Source: Bacteroidales bacterium
GTDB lineage: Bacteria; Bacteroidota; Bacteroidia; Bacteroidales; DYOH01
NCBI GenBank assembly: GCA_030632545.1
Contig: DAOVUO010000010.1
Span: 1-17,170, forward strand
Reading direction: 5' to 3'
DNA length: 17,170 bases
Positions within the stretch are counted from its first letter, which is position 1, and every line of letters starts with the position of its first letter. The notes under the pieces were generated by a model. That model was not told where the DNA came from. It saw only the letters and a list, made by a program, of their open reading frames with translations, and did no database searches. Below are positions 1 to 7,248 of this stretch, piece after piece. The position numbers and the translations under genes are program-made.

Positions 1-1112
1 CATATAATCATATTCTGAACCGGCAGAAAAAAGAAATTTTAAGTCAAACAAATGAATTAATAGTTCAAAAGAGATTTGTTGAAAACCAGAATTTGAAAGC
101 ACAAAATCAAAAAAGAAAGGATTATTATTACATATTTGTTTCTTTGGCTTTTATTGTCGCTTTTATTTTGATTTTCATTTATGTTATAAGAAAAAACAAA
201 TATTCTAAAAAAATTGAGATAGCTAATGCAAAAGTAGAGCATTTAGAAAGAAAGTTAATTAATTCTGATTATGAGGTAAATTCATTAAAGCTTAATATTG
301 ACACTATTAAAGCTAAAAATGAAGAATATTTTGAATTGGCTCAAATAACATCACTCTATGTAAAAAAAACGCAGCAAGCTTTACTTTCTTTTTTTGGCGA
401 ACTTGAGTTTTATTTTGAAGCATTTAATGTTTTGATGGCAAAAGATGGAAATTCTTCAGATTTCATATTCTTTCATCGACAAGAGGCTAGCGATTTATTT
501 TCAGAAAAATACATTTTGGGAATTGGAGATTGTGTGCAAGACAGTATTGCAGGCTCTTTTATTTCACTGGTTGCTAGTCAGATATTAAAAGAAAGTGTAA
601 TATTAAATCCAAATGCTAAATTGGAGGCACTTGTTGATTATATGAGCTTTTCATATACTAAAATTATGCAGCGCACATTTCTTAAAGATAATCCATTTTT
701 AAATTTAAGTTTGTTGAGTTTAGAAAGGCAAATAGGAAATAAAATTCACGTGAAATATGTTGGTGCAGGACAGGATTTATTTTGTTTTAGAAAAAAGGAC
801 ATGGATATTCTTGTTATAGTTGCTGATAAGAATCCTATAGGTCAGCATTCTGAAAAAGCAGCTTATAATTTTAAACAGACTGATTTGGTACTGGAAAAAG
901 GTGATATGCTTTATCTCTGCTCAAATGGAATGTTGAATCAAAAATCACCAAACGGGAATAAATTTGGCAAGGATAAATTAAAAGAATTAATTATCAATGT
1001 CGGAGTTCTTCCTTTGTTTAGGCAACGTGAAATTATAAAATCTAGTTTTAATTCTTTTATTCAGAATAAAGAACTTGATGCTGATATTACTTTAATTGGC
1101 TTACGTTTATAA
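1..1112 (+). CDS. SpoIIE/PP2C-like membrane protein, 5' end missing, probably catalytically inactive
   Basis: The reading frame (codons from position 3) is open to the window edge, so the gene begins upstream; the TTG at 93 is internal and not a credible start. The visible 369 residues comprise a polar, coiled-coil-like stretch, one membrane segment (about residues 41-62), a second coiled coil (about 65-120) and a C-terminal domain with the SpoIIE/PP2C layout. Landmarks are GDC near 525-533, the YVGAG strand, NPIG, GDMLYLCSNG and a final ADITLIGLRL. In this phylum such proteins usually carry TPR repeats before the membrane helix and dephosphorylate anti-sigma-antagonist-type partners. Here the usual DCTGHG motif reads DCVQDS, the SDG motif reads SNG (Asn codon at 924-926), and the terminal DD pair reads AD (Ala codon at 1080-1082). 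I infer a pseudophosphatase with a binding or scaffold role. The fold assignment is fairly secure; the loss of activity is inference. Confidence 0.75.
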   Translation, partial: YNHILNRQKKEILSQTNELIVQKRFVENQNLKAQNQKRKDYYYIFVSLAFIVAFILIFIYVIRKNKYSKKIEIANAKVEHLERKLINSDYEVNSLKLNIDTIKAKNEEYFELAQITSLYVKKTQQALLSFFGELEFYFEAFNVLMAKDGNSSDFIFFHRQEASDLFSEKYILGIGDCVQDSIAGSFISLVASQILKESVILNPNAKLEALVDYMSFSYTKIMQRTFLKDNPFLNLSLLSLERQIGNKIHVKYVGAGQDLFCFRKKDMDILVIVADKNPIGQHSEKAAYNFKQTDLVLEKGDMLYLCSNGMLNQKSPNGNKFGKDKLKELIINVGVLPLFRQREIIKSSFNSFIQNKELDADITLIGLRL

Positions 1113-1114
1113 AT

Positions 1115-2674
1115 TTAAAACGGAGCTTTATCATCTTCAAAATTTGGCTTTTTGAATGAAAAATCCTCGTTAACAGTATCTTTTTGTTTGTCATCATTAT
1201 TCATGCTCGAACTGTAGGTTACCGTATTTGACTGATTAAGTTCAAAATCTGAGCCTAAACCATCTAAAGAAGTGGCATCAAAATCCATGAAACGTGCAAA
1301 TTCTTGTCTAAACTTAAGATTAACACTCCCAATTGCACCATTTCTATGTTTTGCAATTATAATTTCTGCAAGTCCCTGAACATTATTGCCATCTTCATCA
1401 ACAGTTATTCCGTACCTTTCTGGGCGATGGATAAATATAACAATATCAGCATCTTGCTCAATTGCGCCCGATTCTCGCAAGTCTGATAATTGTGGTCTTT
1501 TATCACCACCCCGGGTTTCAACAGAACGATTAAGCTGAGAAAGTGCAATAATTGGAATATTTAGCTCTTTAGCAATTGCTTTTAAACCTCTTGAAATAAT
1601 ACTAACTTCTTGCTCTCTATTAATCCCTTTTGAATCTCCCCCTGCTGTCATTAGCTGAAGATAATCAACAACAACAAGCGAAATATCGTATTGCATTTTT
1701 AATCGCCGGCATTTTGCTCTAAGCTCAAAAAGAGAAATGGCTGGTGTGTCGTCTATATAAATAGGTGCTTTGTAAAGTCTATCAATTTTGTCATTAAGTT
1801 GCTCCCACTCTTCTTTGCTTAGTTTTCCTGTTCTTACACGTTCCGAAGGGATCTCTGTTTCGCTAACAATCAATCTATTAACTAGCTGAACTGAAGACAT
1901 TTCTAGCGAAAAAAGTGCAACGCCAGCATTATGATTTACACCAATATTTCTAGCCATTGATAAAACAAATGCAGTTTTCCCCATTGATGGACGTGCAGCA
2001 ATAATTACTAGGTCGGAACGCTGCCAACCAGAAGTAATTCTGTCCAATTCTGTAAATCCACAAGGAACACCGCTCAAACCGTCATCACGTTTCGAAGCTT
2101 CTTCTATCTGTTTAATTGCCTCAGTAATAATTGAATCAATTTGAGTAGCATCTTTTTTAATATTACCATAAGCAAGATCGAATAGCTCTTTTTCTGAAAA
2201 ATCAAGCAAATCGTCAACATCTGTACTACTGTCAAATGCTTTATTTTGTATCTCTGATGATATTCGTATTAATTCGCGCTGAATATATTTTTGTGCAATT
2301 ATTCTAGCATGATACTCAATATGTGCAGATGAATTTACTCTTGAAGTTAGTTCTGCTAGATATTGTGGACCACCAATTTCCTCTAGGGTTTCTTCTTTTC
2401 TGAGTTTTTCAAGCACTGTCATTAAATCAATCGGCTCATGTGATTCCGACAATTTGAGTATTGCTCTATATATATGTTGATGTGCTTCTTTGTAAAAACT
2501 ATCACTAGTTAAGATATCTGCTACCTGAATAATAGCATCACCTTCTATCATAAGAGCACCTAAAACAATTTCTTCTAATTCTAATGCTTGAGGTGGAATT
2601 TTTCCTAATTCAAGTGAATTATCTTTTAGATGTTTCTTATTATTATAATCTTTATATGTTTTTTTGTCGGCCAT
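1115..2674 (-). CDS. dnaB: Replicative DNA helicase DnaB
   Basis: This is the hexameric 5'-3' helicase that unwinds DNA at the replication fork and recruits primase. The 519-residue protein has the N-terminal all-alpha domain (starting PPQALELEEIVLGAL at about 27-41) and a RecA-like C-terminal ATPase. Walker A is ARPSMGKTA (227-235), Walker B is LVVVDYLQL (333-341), the H4 region is SQLNRSVETR (379-388) and the arginine-finger region is KHRNGAIGS (442-450). The domain is uninterrupted, so there is no intein. After about residue 470 comes a 50-residue polar, acidic tail ending EDDKAPF, resembling the C-terminal tip of SSB. It lies 74 bases downstream of accA on the same strand and ends two bases from the stop of the convergent gene ending at 1112, leaving no room for a terminator between them. 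The ATG is the first in-frame start, giving the usual length. Confidence 0.97.
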   Translation of the reverse strand: MADKKTYKDYNNKKHLKDNSLELGKIPPQALELEEIVLGALMIEGDAIIQVADILTSDSFYKEAHQHIYRAILKLSESHEPIDLMTVLEKLRKEETLEEIGGPQYLAELTSRVNSSAHIEYHARIIAQKYIQRELIRISSEIQNKAFDSSTDVDDLLDFSEKELFDLAYGNIKKDATQIDSIITEAIKQIEEASKRDDGLSGVPCGFTELDRITSGWQRSDLVIIAARPSMGKTAFVLSMARNIGVNHNAGVALFSLEMSSVQLVNRLIVSETEIPSERVRTGKLSKEEWEQLNDKIDRLYKAPIYIDDTPAISLFELRAKCRRLKMQYDISLVVVDYLQLMTAGGDSKGINREQEVSIISRGLKAIAKELNIPIIALSQLNRSVETRGGDKRPQLSDLRESGAIEQDADIVIFIHRPERYGITVDEDGNNVQGLAEIIIAKHRNGAIGSVNLKFRQEFARFMDFDATSLDGLGSDFELNQSNTVTYSSSMNNDDKQKDTVNEDFSFKKPNFEDDKAPF

Positions 2675-2748
2675 TTGGTTCAGGGGTTTTGAATTTTATA
2701 TTATTCAAACATTAGGTTTATTGATACACTGATTAAAAAAAATATTAG

Positions 2749-3705
2749 TTATGCTTCTATAATAGTGCCCATTTTAGAAAATTTTTCAGTTCTTTTGTTA
2801 ATTCTTTCTTGTACAGATAATTTATCTAAATTTTCTAAATTTTCTATTATTGCTTTTTTTACTGCTTCATAAGCTTTTTCGGGATACGCATGTGCTCCAC
2901 CAGTAGGTTCAGGAATTATGCTATCAATTAAACCTTGCTCTTTCATGTCCACAGGAGTAAGTTTTAACGCATTTGCTGCTTCTTCTTTATGCTCCCAGTT
3001 TCGCCATAAAATTGAAGAACATGATTCTGGTGAAATTACTGAATACCAAGTATTTTCCAACATCATAACTTTATCACCAATACCAATGCCAATTGCACCA
3101 CCAGAAGCTCCTTCGCCAATTATTATTGTAATAATAGGCACTTTAAGGCCAAACATTTCGTACATATTTTTAGCAATTGCTTCTGCTTGTCCTTGCTCTT
3201 CGGCTATAATCCCTGGGTAAGCACCTGGTGTATCAACAAGTGTTACAATAGGCTTATTAAACTTTTCCGCTAAACGCATCAAACGCAACGCCTTACGATA
3301 TCCTGATGGGTTTGCCATTCCAAAATTTCTAAACTGTCGCATTTTGGTGTTTATTCCTTTTTGTTGGCCTATAAACATAACAGTTCTACCATTTACACTT
3401 CCAAAACCACCAACCATTGCTTTGTCATCCTTTACAAGTCTATCGCCATATTGCTCTATAAAATTACCTTCTGTAATAGCATTAATATATTGTAAAGTAT
3501 AAGGTCTGTTCGGATGTCGAGATATTTGGACTCTTTGCCACGGACTTAAGTTCTCGTATATTTCCTTTTGCTTCTCTGCCAATTTTGTGTCTAAATCAAT
3601 TAACATTTGACTAACGTCAACATCACTTTTTTCCGCAATTTGTTTTGCTTTTTCTATTTGCTCTAATATTTCACCAATAGGTTCTTCAAACGGTAATAAT
3701 TCCAT
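2749..3705 (-). CDS. accA: Acetyl-CoA carboxylase carboxyltransferase subunit alpha
   Basis: AccA pairs with AccD to transfer the carboxyl group from carboxybiotin to acetyl-CoA, making malonyl-CoA, the first committed step of fatty-acid synthesis in the cytoplasm. The 318-residue length is normal for bacterial AccA. A helical N-terminal region (about 1-55) precedes the crotonase-like carboxyltransferase fold. Family signatures are FRNFGMANPSGYRKALRLM (125-143), LVDTPGAYPG (156-165), the glycine-rich oxyanion-hole region GEGASGGAIGIGIGD (197-211) and LENTWYSVISPE (216-227). The start ATG has no Shine-Dalgarno sequence, as is common in Bacteroidetes. A candidate promoter lies just upstream (3725-3754). 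The gene is followed on the same strand by dnaB after 74 bases, so the two may be co-transcribed; I see no terminator between them. Confidence 0.97.
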   Translation of the reverse strand: MELLPFEEPIGEILEQIEKAKQIAEKSDVDVSQMLIDLDTKLAEKQKEIYENLSPWQRVQISRHPNRPYTLQYINAITEGNFIEQYGDRLVKDDKAMVGGFGSVNGRTVMFIGQQKGINTKMRQFRNFGMANPSGYRKALRLMRLAEKFNKPIVTLVDTPGAYPGIIAEEQGQAEAIAKNMYEMFGLKVPIITIIIGEGASGGAIGIGIGDKVMMLENTWYSVISPESCSSILWRNWEHKEEAANALKLTPVDMKEQGLIDSIIPEPTGGAHAYPEKAYEAVKKAIIENLENLDKLSVQERINKRTEKFSKMGTIIEA

Positions 3706-3724
3706 AGTAATCTGTTTTACGCCT

Positions 3725-3754
3725 CAAAAATAAGAAATATATTGAATGACGAAA
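3725..3754 (-). promoter_or_regulatory. Candidate Bacteroidetes-type promoter for accA
   Basis: On the minus strand TATTTTTG (3732 down to 3725) matches the -7 consensus TAnnTTTG exactly. TTTC (3754-3751), one mismatch from the -33 TTTG, lies 18 bases upstream, near the usual 19. The predicted transcript would begin about 13 bases before the accA start codon. Chance matches to an 8-base AT-rich box are common in this sequence, so support is moderate. Confidence 0.42.
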
Positions 3755-3797
3755 CATATTTTAATTAAGCTCGATTGTTGATATGTATATTAAAAAC

Positions 3798-3822
3798 CAA
3801 GCAATACTTGTGATAATGCTTG
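3798..3822. repeat. Imperfect inverted repeat in the accA upstream region
   Basis: Arms CAAGCAATA (3798-3806) and TAATGCTTG (3814-3822) are complementary with one mismatch around a 7-base loop. No T-run follows, so it is not a terminator for either gene. Its position about 45-70 bases upstream of the accA -33 element would suit an operator; no known regulator motif is recognised. Confidence 0.35.
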
Positions 3823-3922
3823 ATAGCTCATTGTTAATTACTTTTCTTTTACCTCAATATTTGTAACTTTTTAGTGTAAAAATACGTACAAGAGTTAATG
3901 AAAAAGTAATTTTGATAAATAG

Positions 3923-3995
3923 AATGCTATATTTTATCACAGTCGTTATTTTTTTTGATATACTAATTCGTTTATAGAACATTTAATGCTATATT
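3923..3995. repeat. Pair of 11-base direct repeats AATGCTATATT
   Basis: AATGCTATATT occurs perfectly at 3923-3933 and 3985-3995, 62 bases start to start (close to six helical turns), between accA and the CBS-protein gene. It could be a paired binding site or a chance AT-rich match; function is unknown. Confidence 0.35.
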
Positions 3996-4089
3996 CGTAA
4001 TTGTTATATAATCGCTGCCACGGCCATATTTAATTTTTACTAAATAGTATTTTGCATAATTATTGTAGCATTTAAAAAAAGCTTAATTT

Positions 4090-4755
4090 ATGTTGGCACA
4101 AGAACTTATATCAGATGTTATTCCGGCTTTAAAGACTTCCGATACAGGTATAAATGCCTTAAATTGGATGGAGGTTTTTCGTGTGTCACATTTACCTATT
4201 GTGAACAACGAAAAATTTTTAGGAATTGTAGGTGATTCAGATATTTATGATTTGAATATGACAGAAGAGGCAATTGGATCTCATAATCTTTCGTTGTTAA
4301 ATGCTTTTGTATATGAAAATCAGCATGTTTATGATGTTATTCATATTGTGTTGGAACATAGACTATCTATTGTCCCAGTGCTCGATCAAGACGATAATTA
4401 TTTAGGGATTATTTCTCTTTTTGAATTGGTAAAAGCATTTAGTGTTTTAGCTAGTCTTGAGCAACCTGGAGGAATAATTGTGCTTGAAATGAAACAAATT
4501 CACTATAGTTTAGCCGAAATTTCGCAAATTGTTGAAGCTAATAATGCTCGTATTTTAAGTTCTTATGTTTCAGTATCCGATACTTCGACTAAAATTTTTG
4601 TAACCTTAAAAATAAATACCAAAGAATTAAGTTCTATTCTTAGAACTTTTGAACGATATGATTATACTATTCGCTATAGTTTTGAAGCTGACGAAATAAA
4701 TGAATCGCTAGCGCGTGAAAGATATGAAGCTTTTTTAAATTATTTGAGCGTTTAA
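4090..4755 (+). CDS. CBS-domain-pair protein with C-terminal ACT-like domain
   Basis: A 221-residue cytoplasmic protein without signal peptide or membrane segment. Two CBS repeats fill about residues 1-60 (SHLPIVNNEKFLGIVGDSDI) and 75-122 (RLSIVPVLDQDDNYLGIISL); such pairs bind adenine nucleotides. The C-terminal part from EQPGGIIVLEM (about 127) to the end resembles a ferredoxin-like ACT domain, a common ligand-sensing module. In many Bacteroidetes a protein of this type directly precedes NAD kinase, so I infer a nucleotide-sensing role linked to this cluster, with no direct evidence for its ligand or partner. Here one extra gene separates it from nadK. The ATG at 4090 lacks a Shine-Dalgarno sequence. 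It opens the plus-strand run that ends at the terminator at 13341. Confidence 0.85.
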   Translation: MLAQELISDVIPALKTSDTGINALNWMEVFRVSHLPIVNNEKFLGIVGDSDIYDLNMTEEAIGSHNLSLLNAFVYENQHVYDVIHIVLEHRLSIVPVLDQDDNYLGIISLFELVKAFSVLASLEQPGGIIVLEMKQIHYSLAEISQIVEANNARILSSYVSVSDTSTKIFVTLKINTKELSSILRTFERYDYTIRYSFEADEINESLARERYEAFLNYLSV

Positions 4756-4782
4756 AATATCCATCAACAAATTGTATATTTG
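4751..4782 (+). promoter_or_regulatory. Candidate promoter for the single-POTRA Omp85 gene
   Basis: TATATTTG at 4775-4782 matches the Bacteroidetes -7 box TAnnTTTG exactly and is followed by CC. TTTA at 4751-4754, one mismatch from TTTG, lies 20 bases upstream and overlaps the stop codon of the CBS gene. The predicted start of transcription is about 14 bases before the ATG at 4803, giving the downstream genes a second entry point. Confidence 0.5.
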
Positions 4783-4802
4783 CCCTGTTTAGTTATATCT
4801 TT

Positions 4803-6239
4803 ATGTCCAAAAATCTCATAATCAAGCAATTGTCTGCATTGATGATTATTTCTTTATTTTCAATGCCCTTATTGGCACAATATAATAGTATTGTTGAGGA
4901 TACTATAATTGTTCGATCAATTAAAGTAATTGGAAATAACCGTACTAGTGATAAAATAATTAGAAGAGAGTTGAATTTTGTTGAAGGTGATTCAATTGCT
5001 AGTAACAATATTTCTTCAATAATTGAAAAAAGTAAGGAAAACCTTCAAAACACATCACTATTTAATTCTACTAATATTTATTATACGATAATAGCTGGAA
5101 AATTTGTAGATTTTACAGTTACACTTGAAGAACGTTGGTATTTTTGGCCATCGTTTTATTTTAATCACACAGAGCGAAATTTTAATTCATGGTGGGAGGA
5201 GAAAGATTTAAGTAAATTATCTATTGGCGCAGGATTTAAAATAAAAAATATGCGTGGAAGGAACGAAAATTTTAAATTTAATTCGCGCTTTGGTTACAGC
5301 ACAAGATTTGAATTTGCTTATGACAAAATTGCTCTTGATAAAGCCCGTAAACATCATTTAGGAATTTATTATTCTTTTCAAGTACAAGACCAATTACCTT
5401 ATATTACTCGCGATAATAGACCTATATTTATAAAAGATAGAAGCGAAAAACTTCTATTTTTTCAGGAAACAAATTTTAAATATTATTACAGACCAAAGCA
5501 TAAAATTAAGCATCATGCTGAATTAAAGTATTTTAATATTGAAATTGCTGATACTATTGCTAATATTAATAGTAATTATTTATTAGACAGTAATTTGAAC
5601 TTGAAGTTTTTTCGTTTCATGTACTTTTTTGAGTATGAAAATCGTGATTTTGTTTATTATCCAATGAATGGGCAATACCTATCGTTTGAATTAATGAAAA
5701 ATGGCCTTAACTTTATCTCCAATAACAAATATAACGACTATTCAATAAGTGTGGTGCTGATACATCATAAAAAAATAAATAATTATATTTCTTTAGCTAG
5801 TGGTGTTTTTTCTTGTTATTCTCCTAATACACCCAAACCTTATGCATTTAGGCGAGGTTTAGGTTATAAAAAAAGCTTACGAGGGTTTGAATACTATACA
5901 ATTGAGGGGCATGCAAATGTTCTTTCTCAAAATCAAGCTAAATTTACATTAATTCAGCCACAGACCTTTAATATGAAATTTATACCAAGCCCAAAGTTTT
6001 CAAAAGGTTTTTTTGCTGCATATATTAATGTTTTTACAGATGTTGCTTATGTATGGTCAAATAAATATTTAGAAATTGAAAACAATAATACTTTGGCAAA
6101 CAACTTGATATATAGTTACGGAATAGGAATCGATTTCGTTTCTTATTACGATAAAGTTATGCGTGTAGATTTTGTCAAAAACAGTTTGGGAGAGTATGGT
6201 GTTTTCATTAACTTTAAGGCTTCTGTTCATAAACCATAA
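4803..6239 (+). CDS. Single-POTRA Omp85 (BamA/TamA superfamily) outer-membrane protein
   Basis: A 478-residue exported protein. A signal peptide ends at LLAQ (about 1-26). One POTRA domain follows (about 35-112), with IKVIGNNRTSDKIIRREL at its start and TVTLEERW at its end. The rest (about 113-478) is aromatic-rich with alternating strands and fits a 16-stranded Omp85 barrel. The superfamily's loop-6 motif is present as SLRGFEYYTIEG, with the conserved Arg at 360. It is much shorter than the five-POTRA BamA encoded downstream (825 residues) and has no passenger domain such as patatin. Its function is not known; insertion of specific outer-membrane proteins or lipid handling are possibilities by family analogy. 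It sits between the CBS gene (47-base gap, containing a promoter candidate) and nadK (45-base gap), within an outer-membrane assembly cluster. Confidence 0.82.
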   Translation: MSKNLIIKQLSALMIISLFSMPLLAQYNSIVEDTIIVRSIKVIGNNRTSDKIIRRELNFVEGDSIASNNISSIIEKSKENLQNTSLFNSTNIYYTIIAGKFVDFTVTLEERWYFWPSFYFNHTERNFNSWWEEKDLSKLSIGAGFKIKNMRGRNENFKFNSRFGYSTRFEFAYDKIALDKARKHHLGIYYSFQVQDQLPYITRDNRPIFIKDRSEKLLFFQETNFKYYYRPKHKIKHHAELKYFNIEIADTIANINSNYLLDSNLNLKFFRFMYFFEYENRDFVYYPMNGQYLSFELMKNGLNFISNNKYNDYSISVVLIHHKKINNYISLASGVFSCYSPNTPKPYAFRRGLGYKKSLRGFEYYTIEGHANVLSQNQAKFTLIQPQTFNMKFIPSPKFSKGFFAAYINVFTDVAYVWSNKYLEIENNNTLANNLIYSYGIGIDFVSYYDKVMRVDFVKNSLGEYGVFINFKASVHKP

Positions 6240-6284
6240 AATTATGGGAAATTATGAAAAGCATATTTGTCAAATACTAATTAA

Positions 6285-7169
6285 ATGCAAATGAAAGTAG
6301 TTTTGTTCGGTAAAAACTATAAAAAGGATTTTGATTCTTACGCAAAAGTTTTGATACAAAAACTTATTGATTTTGATACTGAAGTTTTTATCCATTCTGA
6401 TATTCTTCGTTATTATAGCAAATGGCTAAAAGAAAGTGGGAAAGTTCATATTTTTTTTGGTAAAGAAGACCTACCAGAGCATTATGATTTTTTTATCAGC
6501 ATTGGTGGCGATGGAACATTCTTAGAAGCAGTAACTTACGTAAGAGACAGCGGAATCCCTGTGGTAGGAATAAATAGTGGTAGATTAGGGTTTTTAGCTA
6601 ATATTTCTAAAAATGAAATAGCAAATTCGATAGAAGCTATAGTTCAAAATAAATATAAAATAGAAAAGCGTACTTTACTTGAATTAGAAACAGAAATGAA
6701 TCTTTTTGGTGAGGATAATTATGCCTTAAATGAACTTACTATTCATAAAAAGGATTCCTCGGCAATGATTACTGTGCATACTTTTATGAATGATGAATTT
6801 TTAAATTCTTATTGGTCTGATGGTTTAATAGTATCAACCCCAACAGGTTCTACAGCTTATTCTTTAAGCGTTGGTGGCCCTTTAGTATTGCCAAATTCCC
6901 AAAATTTTATTATTTCACCTATTGCGCCTCATAACTTAACTGTTCGACCACTTGTAATTCCAGATAAGTTTGAGCTAACACTTGAAGTAGAAGGTAGAAA
7001 TAAGCAATTTTTATTAGCACTAGATTCTCGCTCAGTGTTTATTAATGAGGGGATTCAGTTAAAAGTAAAAAAAGCTAGTTTTGAACTTTCTGTATTGAAA
7101 CTTCCAGGACAAACATATTATAAAACTTTACGTAATAAATTAATGTGGGGAGTTGATAATAGAAATTAA
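6285..7169 (+). CDS. nadK: NAD kinase
   Basis: NadK phosphorylates NAD to NADP in the cytoplasm, using ATP or polyphosphate. The 294-residue length is typical. The signature motifs are all present: ISIGGDGTFLEAV with the catalytic/nucleotide-binding GGDGT at 74-78, GINSGRLGFLA (95-105), the NE motif in ALNELTIHK (147-155) and the conserved DGLIVSTPTGSTAYSLSVGGP (about 179-199). Two ATG codons lie at 6285 and 6291 (MQM); I keep the first, but the second is equally possible and changes two residues only. There is no Shine-Dalgarno sequence. The weak -7-like CATATTTG at 6262-6269 has one mismatch and no -33 partner, so the gene is probably read through from upstream. Confidence 0.96.
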   Translation: MQMKVVLFGKNYKKDFDSYAKVLIQKLIDFDTEVFIHSDILRYYSKWLKESGKVHIFFGKEDLPEHYDFFISIGGDGTFLEAVTYVRDSGIPVVGINSGRLGFLANISKNEIANSIEAIVQNKYKIEKRTLLELETEMNLFGEDNYALNELTIHKKDSSAMITVHTFMNDEFLNSYWSDGLIVSTPTGSTAYSLSVGGPLVLPNSQNFIISPIAPHNLTVRPLVIPDKFELTLEVEGRNKQFLLALDSRSVFINEGIQLKVKKASFELSVLKLPGQTYYKTLRNKLMWGVDNRN

Positions 7170-7248
7170 TATAAAAAATAAACTTTTTTAACTAAAAATC
7201 GTAATATTTACTCAATAATTTAGTTTTAATAAAGAGAATACAGATACT

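Larger units (their letters stand above)
3706..4089. other. Divergent intergenic spacer between accA and the CBS-protein gene
   Basis: This 384-base AT-rich stretch has no convincing open reading frame or RNA gene. It holds the accA promoter candidate, a 9-base-arm palindrome at 3798-3822 and an 11-base perfect direct repeat (3923-3933 and 3985-3995). A plus-strand TAATTTTG at 3907-3914 is an exact -7 match for the CBS gene, but has no -33 partner and would imply a leader of about 170 bases. Nothing else stands out. Confidence 0.6.

Noticed and set aside
93..95. TTG as the start of the first gene
   Set aside because: The frame is open to the window edge with protein-like coiled-coil sequence upstream, so the TTG is internal.
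1115..2674. Possible intein in DnaB
   Set aside because: Walker A, Walker B and later motifs follow with normal spacing and total length is 519 residues.
2918..3220. 100-residue plus-strand open frame inside accA
   Set aside because: It is antisense to conserved AccA motifs and has no recognisable domain or start context.
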